A stretch of 41,057 nt of DNA, taken from a virus. The stretch spans positions 1 to 41,057 of IMG/VR virus record IMGVR_UViG_3300045929_000054; one strand, written 5' to 3'. The translations under genes and the position numbers were made by a program. This document shows positions 28,404 through 36,115 of this stretch, piece by piece. The notes below the pieces were generated by a model. It was not told the origin of the DNA and did not search any database. It worked only from the letters and a program-made list of their open reading frames with translations. Each line of letters begins with the position of its first letter. Within the stretch, counting starts at the first letter, position 1.

Positions 28404-30991
28404 TGGCCACCCTCGCGCTCGGCATCCTCGGCTCTACGGTGCTCGGCCCCATCGGCGGCGCCATCGGTGCGCTCGCGGGCTCGATCATCGATCAGACGCT
28501 GATCATTCCGACGCTCTTTCCGCAGGACCCGATCGACGGCCCGAAGGTCGACGAGTTCCGGATCCAGACGCAGGACGAGGGCTCCGCCGCCAACTTCGTC
28601 CTCGGGACCGACTTCCGATGCGCCGGGACGATTCGCTGGGTCTCCGACATCATCGAGGAGACCGAGACCGAGGAGGTTGGCGGCAAGGGCGGCGGCGGCG
28701 CGAAGATCCGGCACAAGGTCTACTACGCGCACATCGCCATCTGCATCGCGAAGTCGCCGATCACGAAGGTGAAGCGGATCCTCGTCGAGGGCAAGCTCCT
28801 CTACAACGAGAGCCCGGACATATCGTACGCGAGCAACCTGCTCTCCGTCACCGTGACCGGAACGAGCACGAAGAAGCGGATGATCATCGCGTCGCCGGCG
28901 AACGGTCCGGACCTCTCGAAGATCCAGTCTGGCAAGAACGTCGTCTCCGCGGGCTGGTCGAACGGCGGCAACAACGGCACGTTCAAGTGCGTGAGCTCGT
29001 CGAAGGACCAGAGCTCAGGCGCGAGCACGTGCATCCTGAGGAACTCGGGCGCCATCGCGGAATCTGCTGGCGCCGCGGTCACGCTCTTCCAGGATCTGCC
29101 GAGCTTCGACCCCGCCAAGGTCGCAGCGCTCACCTTCTACAACGGAGACGAATCGCAGACGCCGGACTCGCTGATCGAGTCGTACGAGGGCCCCGGGAAC
29201 GTGCCTGGCTTCCGCGGGACGTCCTACTTCGTGGCGACGAAGCTCGCGCTCGGGCCGTACGGCAACCGCATCCCGCAGATGGCGATCATCGGTGAGAGCG
29301 CCGCTGGCCTCACCGTCGGCACGGCTATCGCGAAGATCATGGAGCGCGCCGGCCGCGCGCCTGGCGAGTACGACGTCTCGGCGCTCTCAGGCGCCAACAA
29401 CGGCTACACCGTCTCGGGACCGCAGGCGACCACGCAGCAGCTCCAGGCTCTCCTCCTCACGCACGACGTCCTCCCGCAGGAGGGCAACGGCGCAATGCGG
29501 TTCTTCCACCGGAGGAACGCAGCGGTCATCGAGGTCCCCGAGTCCGACCTGGTCGCGCACGAGGAGGGGACCGACGCGCCGCGGCCGCTCGAGGTCTCGG
29601 ATATGCCGGATGCGGAGCTCCCGGCCGACGTGACGGTGAAGTTCATCGACCTCGAGAAGGACGGGAACGCCGGCGCGCAGAAGGCGCGGAAGAACGACAT
29701 CGAGACCGACGGCACGCTCACGATCGACCTCAACGTCGTGATGACTGGCGGGAAGGGCATCGCCGCGGCACGGCGCTTCCTCTGGATGGCCTGGGGCAAC
29801 CGGCAGCCCGTGACGCTCCAGCTCCCGCCGAAGTACTGGTACGCGCAGGAGAACGACTGCATCCGCGTGCAGGCCCTCGACTTCCCCTGGCTCCTGCTCA
29901 TCAACCGGATCGACTACGGGGTCAATCACGTGATCGTCTGCGAGTGCACGCTCGAGCTCCGGAACGTGCTCACGCAGTCCGAGGAGTACGACCCGCCGGA
30001 CGTAACGCCGGCCTTCGGGAACACGGTCCCCGGCCAGGCCGAGGCGTTCATATTCGAAGGTCCGCCGCTCACACCCAGTGGCGGAGGGCCGACGGACGGC
30101 CCGCACGTGCTCATCCCGGTCGCGATCGAGGACGACGATCAGAACTGGGGCGGCGCGACGATCTTCGTTTCGCCGGACGACGACGACTACGTCCCGCTGG
30201 GGGCGGTCGGCATCGAGTCGACCATGGGCTTCACGCTCACGGTGCTGCCGTCGGGTCCGACAACGGTCTGGGACCTCACCTCCACCGTCGACGTCTACCT
30301 CGTGAACGGCACGCTCGAGAACCGGAGCGAGGCCGACGTGCTCAACGGCGCGAACCGCGCGCTCATCGGTGGCGAGATCATCGGGTTCACGACCGCGGCG
30401 CTGATCGCGGCGAACACCTACCGGCTCTCCGGTCTACTACGCGGGTTCCGGAACACCGAGGACCAGGTCGGCACGCACGCGGTGAACGAGGACTTCTGCT
30501 GGCTCAACGTGGGCTTCGGGATCTTCCCGGTGAATCCGCTCTGGGTCGGCCAGACGAAGTACTTCAAGCCGGTGCTCTCGGGCGGCGACATCGACGACGT
30601 CGACCCGATCGTCCGGACGATCACGGGCGCAAGCCTGAAGCCCTTCTCGCCGACGGATCCGTTCTCCGCGCGGAGCGCCGCCAACGACCTGACGGTGAGC
30701 TGGAAGCGGCGATCGCGCGCGATCCACGACGGGTTCTCCGCGTCGCAGCCGCCCCTCATGGAGGAGCTCGAGCGATACGAGGTCGAGTTCCGGTACTTCG
30801 GCGTGCTCAAGCGCACCTATTCGGTCGAGCCTGCAGGCGGGACGATCTCGCCCTCGGTCACGTATCCGGTCGCGCAGCAGGAGGCCGACGGCATTCCTGC
30901 CGCGACGCTGGCGCCCGCGCTCCAGGTGACGGTCTTTCAGATGAGCGTCGCCGCGGGGCGCGGCAAGTCGCTCGAGTTCACGACGGTATAG
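28403..30991 (+). CDS. Tail tip / gpJ-like host-specificity hub protein, 862 aa
   Basis: The N-terminal region (LGSTVLGPIGGAIGALAG, a hydrophobic helix; then EFRIQTQDEGSAANFVLGTDFRCAG) and the middle (LYYNESPD-type and TPDSLIESYEG, then AYLSALSG-type blocks with VHDVLPQEGNGAMRFFHR) match putative phage tail proteins related to lambda gpJ and the GTA hub. About residues 160-235 contain an added beta module (MIIASPANGPDLSK, AGWSNGGNNGTFKCVSS), related to one in the tube protein. The C-terminus (500-862) contains Ig-like beta segments. Determines receptor contact in this family. Start at ATG 28403 overlapping TAA. Confidence 0.87.
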   Translation: MATLALGILGSTVLGPIGGAIGALAGSIIDQTLIIPTLFPQDPIDGPKVDEFRIQTQDEGSAANFVLGTDFRCAGTIRWVSDIIEETETEEVGGKGGGGAKIRHKVYYAHIAICIAKSPITKVKRILVEGKLLYNESPDISYASNLLSVTVTGTSTKKRMIIASPANGPDLSKIQSGKNVVSAGWSNGGNNGTFKCVSSSKDQSSGASTCILRNSGAIAESAGAAVTLFQDLPSFDPAKVAALTFYNGDESQTPDSLIESYEGPGNVPGFRGTSYFVATKLALGPYGNRIPQMAIIGESAAGLTVGTAIAKIMERAGRAPGEYDVSALSGANNGYTVSGPQATTQQLQALLLTHDVLPQEGNGAMRFFHRRNAAVIEVPESDLVAHEEGTDAPRPLEVSDMPDAELPADVTVKFIDLEKDGNAGAQKARKNDIETDGTLTIDLNVVMTGGKGIAAARRFLWMAWGNRQPVTLQLPPKYWYAQENDCIRVQALDFPWLLLINRIDYGVNHVIVCECTLELRNVLTQSEEYDPPDVTPAFGNTVPGQAEAFIFEGPPLTPSGGGPTDGPHVLIPVAIEDDDQNWGGATIFVSPDDDDYVPLGAVGIESTMGFTLTVLPSGPTTVWDLTSTVDVYLVNGTLENRSEADVLNGANRALIGGEIIGFTTAALIAANTYRLSGLLRGFRNTEDQVGTHAVNEDFCWLNVGFGIFPVNPLWVGQTKYFKPVLSGGDIDDVDPIVRTITGASLKPFSPTDPFSARSAANDLTVSWKRRSRAIHDGFSASQPPLMEELERYEVEFRYFGVLKRTYSVEPAGGTISPSVTYPVAQQEADGIPAATLAPALQVTVFQMSVAAGRGKSLEFTTV

Positions 30992-31004
30992 GGGAGGACG
31001 ATCG

Positions 31005-31691
31005 GTGACATTCCCTCGGTACAGCTCGAGCGGCACCCCGTTCAACGAGCTCGTCGAGTCGCAGGCCGGCAACGCGACGACGGCGAATTCGGCGATCTAC
31101 CGGCTCATCGGAATGATCAACGGCAAGGTGATCGACCGCGACCTCAACACCGCGCCGGGCTCGCCGGGGAACCTGGACCTGTACATCGTCGGGCCGTCGC
31201 CGACTGGCATCTGGGCGGGGAAGGCGGGCAAGTTCGCGTTGAACGTGACCGGCACGGGCTGGCTCTACGGCGACCCCGACACCGGCATGGTGATCTACGT
31301 CGTCGACGAGAAGCTCCCGATGATGTACTCGGCCGTCGAGTCTCTCTGGTTCCCGCTGCAGGACTCGTGGCAGGCGACCGAGCACTGGACGGGCCGCTAC
31401 TTCAGTGGCGCCAAGGTCTACGCGAAGACGATCACCTTCGGCACCCTGGTGGCCGGCAACAATCCCGTGGCCCACGGGATCACCGGCCTCGACCTGACGA
31501 AGCCCGTCTACTGCCAGGGCGTCTCGAACCTCGCAGGGTTCGCGCACATGTCGCTCGGCGGCGTGTTCGTGGACTGGAACGGCCAGGGCATCGGCATCAT
31601 CGTCGACTCGACCCTCATCTTCATTGACGTCCTCGGCACCATCTACCCCAGCCAAACCGCGTGGGTCCGCATGACCTACTGCAAGGTCTGA
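31005..31691 (+). CDS. DUF2793-like tail fibre protein, 228 aa
   Basis: GTG start with GGGGAGGACGATCG upstream. The segment DLNTAPGSPGNLDLYIVGPS, then GIWAGKAGKFALNVTGTGW, then LYGDPDTGMVIYVVDEKLP closely follows the DUF2793 pattern (a P..P..GD.YLV..A..G.WAG..G.....W.W....G..V.V.DE motif), as found in tail fibres. The C-terminus (YFSGAKVYAKTITFGTLVAG onward) is a beta domain typical of receptor-facing tips. Located after the gpJ-like gene, as with other fibre genes. Confidence 0.78.
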   Translation: MTFPRYSSSGTPFNELVESQAGNATTANSAIYRLIGMINGKVIDRDLNTAPGSPGNLDLYIVGPSPTGIWAGKAGKFALNVTGTGWLYGDPDTGMVIYVVDEKLPMMYSAVESLWFPLQDSWQATEHWTGRYFSGAKVYAKTITFGTLVAGNNPVAHGITGLDLTKPVYCQGVSNLAGFAHMSLGGVFVDWNGQGIGIIVDSTLIFIDVLGTIYPSQTAWVRMTYCKV

Positions 31692-31694
31692 GCC

Positions 31695-32654
31695 ATGGCA
31701 CGAACCGCGTTCACGGACGGCGTCGTCTTCGTCGACTTCTGGGGGCTCACCGCGCCGACCGGGGCCGAGGTCGATGGCGACGTCGCGCTCGTCGGCGCTG
31801 GCGCGACGGGCGCCTTCTCAGGCCACGACAACGAGATCGCGATCAAGCTCGGTGGAGCGTGGAGCTTCAGCGGGCCGTCGTCGCTGGGCGGCCTGATCCT
31901 CTGGCGGAAGGCCGGGAGCCCCGCGAACCGGCACTACGCATCTCCACCTGGGGCGCCGCCGTTCCTTCTCGCGAAGGATGTCGGGCTCGACGTGCTCACG
32001 ACCCGCGGGGATCTCATCCGCCGCGGAGCGTCGGCGCCGGAGCGGGTTGCACTCGGCTCCGCCGGCCAGCTCCTCGGGTCGGACGGGACGGACGCGCTCT
32101 GGCTGCCCGGCATGACCACGCGCGGCGACCTGCTCACGCGCGACGCCACGACTTACAAGCGCTTGGCGAAGGGCTCCGCGCGCCAGGTCGCAAGCTGGGA
32201 TGCGAACGACCTGATCGCGGCGAACCAGCTGCGCTTCCATACCGCGCACTTCATCAACGCGACAGCGACGGCGGCGGGCGCGAGGACGTTCGGCATCTAT
32301 GCCGTCACGTCCAACGACCCCGGGATCCCGGTCGCAAGCGGCAAGACGCTCCGGCTCTGGTATCTCGGCCTCACGCTCAAGACGGGCGCGACGGTGGGAT
32401 CGAACTACGACCTCGAGGGGTGCGTGCGCAAGAAGGTCGCGGCCACGGATCACGTCATCGCGACGATCAACGACCAGTCGAACGACGTCAACGTGCAGTT
32501 CTCGGCCGAGGCCGCGGACTACGCGGTCGGGTCGGAGCTGATCGCGATCGCCGGCCCCGAGCGGGTCCACCTCGGGTGGGGCGTTGTCGCGGGATCGACT
32601 GGTGCGCTGGCCGCGGTGAACCACGTGGCTGAGGCGGTCTACTCGATCGAGTAA
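31695..32654 (+). CDS. Tail fibre protein with tandem GDL repeat motif, 319 aa
   Basis: Two tandem motifs TTRGDLIRRGASAPERVALG, then AGQLLGSDGTD and TTRGDLLTRDATTYKRLAKG, then ARQVASWDAND, are typical of tail fibre shafts (GDL.....A...RL..G..GQ.L repeat). The N-terminus (FTDGVVFVDFWGLTAPTGAE) and a globular C-terminus from about 180 (HFINATATAAGARTFGIYAV) complete a fibre-like protein. ATG is 4 bases after the previous stop. Expected to be a receptor-binding or side-fibre component. Confidence 0.78.
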   Translation: MARTAFTDGVVFVDFWGLTAPTGAEVDGDVALVGAGATGAFSGHDNEIAIKLGGAWSFSGPSSLGGLILWRKAGSPANRHYASPPGAPPFLLAKDVGLDVLTTRGDLIRRGASAPERVALGSAGQLLGSDGTDALWLPGMTTRGDLLTRDATTYKRLAKGSARQVASWDANDLIAANQLRFHTAHFINATATAAGARTFGIYAVTSNDPGIPVASGKTLRLWYLGLTLKTGATVGSNYDLEGCVRKKVAATDHVIATINDQSNDVNVQFSAEAADYAVGSELIAIAGPERVHLGWGVVAGSTGALAAVNHVAEAVYSIE

Positions 32655-32671
32655 CGGAAGGGGAGACGACG

Positions 32672-32983
32672 ATGGCGACAATCACACTCGGGGAGTTGCA
32701 GGCGCAGGGCTACACCCTGGTCATGGGCGCAGGCGAGCGCGTGCAGATGTGGAGCGGGATCAAGGCCGGAACCACCGACTCGCAGGTGCTGATCTGGGAC
32801 TCCGTCACGCTGCGGAAGAAGTCGATCGAGGACATGGACCCGCACAAGCTGCTCATGATGATCGTCGGCGGGCTCGCCGCAGTGTTCGAGCTCGTCGACA
32901 AGCTGGTGAAGCCCACGGCGATCACCGCGGCCAACGCGAACGGCGTCAATCAGATCCTCGGCCAGGCGCTGAAAGACAACTGA
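32672..32983 (+). CDS. Small virion-type protein, 103 aa
   Basis: The last gene of the tail operon. GGAAGGGGAG lies upstream of ATG. MATITLGELQAQGYTLVMGA, then LRKKSIEDMDPHKLLMMIVGG and a hydrophobic helix (LLMMIVGGLAAVFELVDKLV, about 66-85) end in an Asn/Ala-rich tail. The C-terminal helix might be membrane-active, a weak alternative being a holin-like role. A strong hairpin at 32992-33022 directly follows. Confidence 0.65.
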   Translation: MATITLGELQAQGYTLVMGAGERVQMWSGIKAGTTDSQVLIWDSVTLRKKSIEDMDPHKLLMMIVGGLAAVFELVDKLVKPTAITAANANGVNQILGQALKDN

Positions 32984-32991
32984 GAAAGAAA

Positions 32992-33022
32992 CCGGGCCCG
33001 GAGTCAGCCACTCCGGGCCCGG
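32992..33022 (+). terminator. Strong inverted-repeat terminator after the tail operon
   Basis: CCGGGCCCGGAGT (32992-33004) and ACTCCGGGCCCGG (33010-33022) form a perfect 13-bp stem with loop CAGCC, 6 bases after a stop. GAAAGAAA precedes it; on the reverse strand this would be a TTTCTTTC tail, so it could act bidirectionally, although the forward tail (CCTGCC) lacks T. Position at the end of the 10-kb tail operon supports a terminator. Confidence 0.8.
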
Positions 33023-33100
33023 CCTGCCAAGGAACCAGTGAAGAGGGAGGAGGTGATGAGTCTCCCCGGGGTCACTCTGAAACCACCGGGAGGCAATTCA

Positions 33101-34984
33101 ATGCGACGGACTCTGCTCGCGCTTCTCTTGCTCTGCGCCTGCGCCATTTCAGCTGCGTCCGGGCAGGATGCTCCGAACCAAGTCCGGATCGTCCTTCGCG
33201 ACGGCACGGCGCTCGATGTCACCGAGGGCGACTTCAGGACGTTCACCATCCCGAAGGGTCCTAACGCGCCGAACGGCCCTCAGCCGCTGTACGTGCGGCT
33301 GACCGACGACATCCTCGAGACGCGGAACGGCGGCCGCGGCGACGTCTACAACCAGGGCGGCATTCCGCAACCGATGTACGCGCAGTGGGTCGGCGGCCGG
33401 TTCCCAAGGAAGACGATCTTCGCGCCAGAGCTCATCGGGGCTCGGCGCTCGACGCAGATGGCGACCGCCGACGACTGGCTCCTGATCTCACCGCACGACC
33501 CGAAGCACCCGGCCAGAAAGGCGGCCCTCGCGGATCCGGCGTACGCGCCGTCGGTGTTCTGGCCGATGTGGGACGGTGGTGAGGGCTCGGTCTGGAACCT
33601 CGTCGACGAGAAAGACCCGCTCGGGCTGAAGCACGCGCCCGACGCCGCGGGCTGGGCGCGCGTCCGCGACCTGTTCGAGATCGACGAGGACCTGATCGCG
33701 GCCGAGCCGATGGCCGCGAAGATGATGGACCTCTACCGGTGGGACGCGACCTGCCTCGACCCGAACCTGCCGCCGGGTCAGACGCTCGAAGGCTGGCTCA
33801 TGGTCGGCACGAACCTCGCGCGGTTCGGTGGCGGCCCGTGGGCTCCGACGCGCGGCGGGGCGGCCATCATGCACACGCACTACACCGGAGGCTGCCCGGT
33901 CGTCCCGGACGGCACCGGAGGGCTGAAGCCCTGGTACGAGGCCGAGACGCACTGGTGGGTCTACGCGGCCCGGCGCTGGCCGTCCGAGGACGCGAAGCGG
34001 TCCTTCAAGATCGCCTACGACATGACCTCGAAGTCGATCGCCGCTCACCACATCCGGAGCGACGCGCAGCACCCGCTCCGGAACGCATGGCGGAACGAGG
34101 GCAACGAATGGAGCGGCCCGCACGCGGCGCCGCGCGAGACGTGGCAGGTCCACAAGCGCGGGACCGCCGGGCCGACGCCGTACCGGGCGAAGATGTGGCC
34201 GGGCAAGGCGTTCGCGGCCGCGCTCGCGTGCCCGTCGAATCCCGTCTTCGTCGACTCGGCCGATCGGTGCGTCGACTACTACATGGGCGGCCCGGGGCTC
34301 CCGCCGCAGTCCGGCGAGATGCGGATCTTCGGGAACACGCTCCGCGGGATGTACCTCGCGCACGGATACCTCGTGCTGATCGGGGACACCGCGCGCGCGT
34401 CCGCGATGCGCGCGAAGGCTGAGACCGCGATCAAGAACGCCCACACGCTCGCCAACCCCTCGAGCGGCGCGTACGCCGTCGACTGGCTGCCGGCGACGAA
34501 CACGTCCGGCACGCCATTCACCGCGCAGACCATCGGCGACTTCGAGGGCGCCCTCACCATGATGGTGAAGTGGACCCAGGACCAGGGCACGAACACGCCC
34601 GAGGTCAAGGCGTGGGTCATCCGGTGCTGCGAGTGGGCTCTCACGCATACGACGCGGCGCGCCGCGGGCCTCTCGACGGACGGCCTGCTGATGCGCGAGT
34701 GGGCCTACAACTGGAAACCGGATCCGCTGAACTGGAACGGGAAGCCCGTGGCCGTGACCTACAACGGAGGGCTGCACACGGCGTACTTCTTGCAGCTCCG
34801 GGACCACCTCGGGCCTCAGTGGAAGGCCCATTTCGACGAGATGCAGCGGTACACCTACCGGAACCCGGGGCACGCGATCCACGACTGCGGCGCGATCCAC
34901 AACGGCGGCTTCAACTGGACGTCCGCGGGGAAGTGGAACAAAGACGACTGCATCGCGTGCTGGTTCAAGAAGCGGACGCCGTGA
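33101..34984 (+). CDS. Secreted 627-aa protein of unknown function (signal peptide)
   Basis: ATG 33101 opens a signal peptide MRRTLLALLLLCACAISAAS with a GGGAGG site upstream; in-frame ATGs at 33038 and 33056 exist upstream, the latter inside a near-perfect SD sequence. The mature part is large, Trp/Tyr-rich and helical in the second half (TLEGWLMVGTNLARFGGG, then YEAETHWWVYAARRWPSEDA, FEGALTMMVKWTQD, and LMREWAYNWKPDPLNWNG), with several Cys, resembling (alpha/alpha)-toroid glycan enzymes such as polysaccharide lyases or glycosidases; that is only a fold-type impression. It is in the accessory island after the tail terminator. Could be a virion depolymerase or a lysogenic-conversion exoenzyme. 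Not a recognised family. Confidence 0.7.
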   Translation: MRRTLLALLLLCACAISAASGQDAPNQVRIVLRDGTALDVTEGDFRTFTIPKGPNAPNGPQPLYVRLTDDILETRNGGRGDVYNQGGIPQPMYAQWVGGRFPRKTIFAPELIGARRSTQMATADDWLLISPHDPKHPARKAALADPAYAPSVFWPMWDGGEGSVWNLVDEKDPLGLKHAPDAAGWARVRDLFEIDEDLIAAEPMAAKMMDLYRWDATCLDPNLPPGQTLEGWLMVGTNLARFGGGPWAPTRGGAAIMHTHYTGGCPVVPDGTGGLKPWYEAETHWWVYAARRWPSEDAKRSFKIAYDMTSKSIAAHHIRSDAQHPLRNAWRNEGNEWSGPHAAPRETWQVHKRGTAGPTPYRAKMWPGKAFAAALACPSNPVFVDSADRCVDYYMGGPGLPPQSGEMRIFGNTLRGMYLAHGYLVLIGDTARASAMRAKAETAIKNAHTLANPSSGAYAVDWLPATNTSGTPFTAQTIGDFEGALTMMVKWTQDQGTNTPEVKAWVIRCCEWALTHTTRRAAGLSTDGLLMREWAYNWKPDPLNWNGKPVAVTYNGGLHTAYFLQLRDHLGPQWKAHFDEMQRYTYRNPGHAIHDCGAIHNGGFNWTSAGKWNKDDCIACWFKKRTP

Positions 34985-35145
34985 TCGCCTGGCTCATCAT
35001 CGGTGGGTTCCTGCTCGCGTGGCTGATCATCGCGTACGTGATCGGCAGTGCCCTCGTGAAGCGTGACGAGGAGGCGCGCGAGCTCCGTGAACGTCTGGAG
35101 CGCGTCGGCAAGATGTGGGATCGGCCGCACCAGGGCGAGCCGTGA
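34981..35145 (+). CDS. 54-aa single-helix membrane protein
   Basis: GTG 34981 overlaps the upstream TGA (GTGA). IAWLIIGGFLLAWLIIAYVIG spans residues about 2-22 as one membrane helix, followed by a basic-acidic coiled region (KRDEEARELRERLERVGK). This layout is like an inner-membrane spanin (Rz-like) or a small phage membrane peptide. It is the last rightward gene before the reverse-strand pair; no lipoprotein partner overlaps it. Confidence 0.6.
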   Translation: MIAWLIIGGFLLAWLIIAYVIGSALVKRDEEARELRERLERVGKMWDRPHQGEP

Positions 35146-35162
35146 GGATCGCTCGGAGCTGA

Positions 35163-35423
35163 TTAAGAGCCGGGCGGCTTCTGCTGCGTGGTGAGCTTGT
35201 CGATCCGTCGAACTAGCCAGTCCATGCTCGCCTTCAGGTCCCGGATGTTCGTGTGCATGAAGTAGACGAAGAACGGAAGGCAGAACCAGAGGACCGACCA
35301 GGCGATGAGGATGCAGACGACGACTATCAGGACCCAGCCGGGCAACGCGTCGATCCACTCCCTGGCACTGCGAGCCGAGAGGCGTGCCTGCGTTTCGATC
35401 GTGCTTTCGACCGGGACTTGCAT
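35163..35423 (-). CDS. 86-aa membrane protein (reverse strand)
   Basis: A single long membrane segment WVLIVVVCILIAWSVLWF, continuing FCLPFFVYF (about residues 30-56), is followed by a soluble amphipathic helix (LKASMDWLVRRIDKLTTQQK). Its start overlaps the stop of the upstream reverse-strand lipoprotein gene (35423), so they are one leftward operon. Probably expressed in the prophage; function unknown. Confidence 0.65.
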   Translation of the reverse strand: MQVPVESTIETQARLSARSAREWIDALPGWVLIVVVCILIAWSVLWFCLPFFVYFMHTNIRDLKASMDWLVRRIDKLTTQQKPPGS

Positions 35424-35938
35424 CAGCGGCCGAGTATACCCAGCAGGTTCCCGCCGGTGTCATAGACGAAGGTGATCGTTCCCGCCGGCCTCGTGTCCGG
35501 GGCCGTCGCAGGCGCGGTGCGCACGAGTGTCGCCGTGCCGGTGTCGCCGGTGCAGGCGCCGGCGGAGACGACGTTGTAGGTCCCGTTCAAGTCGTCCTGG
35601 GTGACGCCGCTCACTGCTCCGGCGATGTTCACCTGAATCCCGCCAGCACTGAGCATCCCCGTGATGTTCGCGCCGTTCACGAAACCGGTGAGCGGGCCGC
35701 CGGCAAAGCACGGCGAGCCGGTAAATGAGATGGATCCGGTGATCGTGTTCCCGGTCTGCGTGATCGTGACGTCGAGCTGTCCGGAGTTGATCCCGTTCGA
35801 GCTCTGCCAGCTTCCGGTCCATGTGCCGGTGGCGTCGATCGTTGCGGCGCCGCCGCCACCGCCGCCGCCTCCACCTCCGCACGACGCGAGAACCATCGTT
35901 AGCGACGCGATCACCAGCAGCACGGGGAGTGTTCTCAT
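35423..35938 (-). CDS. Polyglycine outer-membrane lipoprotein-like gene (reverse strand)
   Basis: 171 aa from ATG 35938 (reverse strand). The signal peptide MRTLPVLLVIASLTMVLASC ends in a lipobox LASC, followed by a run of ten Gly (residues 21-30), typical of SCGGG-type lipoproteins of diderm bacteria. The mature domain is beta-rich: GTWTGSWQSSNG, then LDVTITQTGNTITGSISF, a Cys pair (SPCFAGG and GACTGD) and repeats of xGxY/xITG. It resembles small secreted beta-barrel or lipocalin-like proteins by pattern only. A leftward unit with 35163, divergent from the integrase gene; a lysogenic-conversion gene by inference. An upstream extension exists but the signal peptide sets the start. Confidence 0.75.
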   Translation of the reverse strand: MRTLPVLLVIASLTMVLASCGGGGGGGGGGAATIDATGTWTGSWQSSNGINSGQLDVTITQTGNTITGSISFTGSPCFAGGPLTGFVNGANITGMLSAGGIQVNIAGAVSGVTQDDLNGTYNVVSAGACTGDTGTATLVRTAPATAPDTRPAGTITFVYDTGGNLLGILGR

Positions 35939-36115
35939 GGTCGCGGAGTTTACACGAGCGTCGGCCCGCGGCCCGTGTTGCATTGTGGAGAACGACGATT
36001 TCTCGTCTGCGCCGGAGCGCCGCGGCGCGGCGCGCGTATCTTCCTCAGCCGCAACGCGATGCGCTGAGTCCCACGCGCCCCCGCCCCCGCGCTGCGGCAA
36101 ACCTTCCCCGGTTCT
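35939..36115. promoter_or_regulatory. Divergent intergenic region between lipoprotein and integrase genes
   Basis: A 177-base gap between leftward 35938 and rightward 36116. It presumably carries promoters for both directions. TTGCAT near 35977 is a weak -35-like hexamer; no clear -10 partner is seen, and the region near 36070-36100 is C-rich. No ORF or strong hairpin is evident. Confidence 0.35.
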
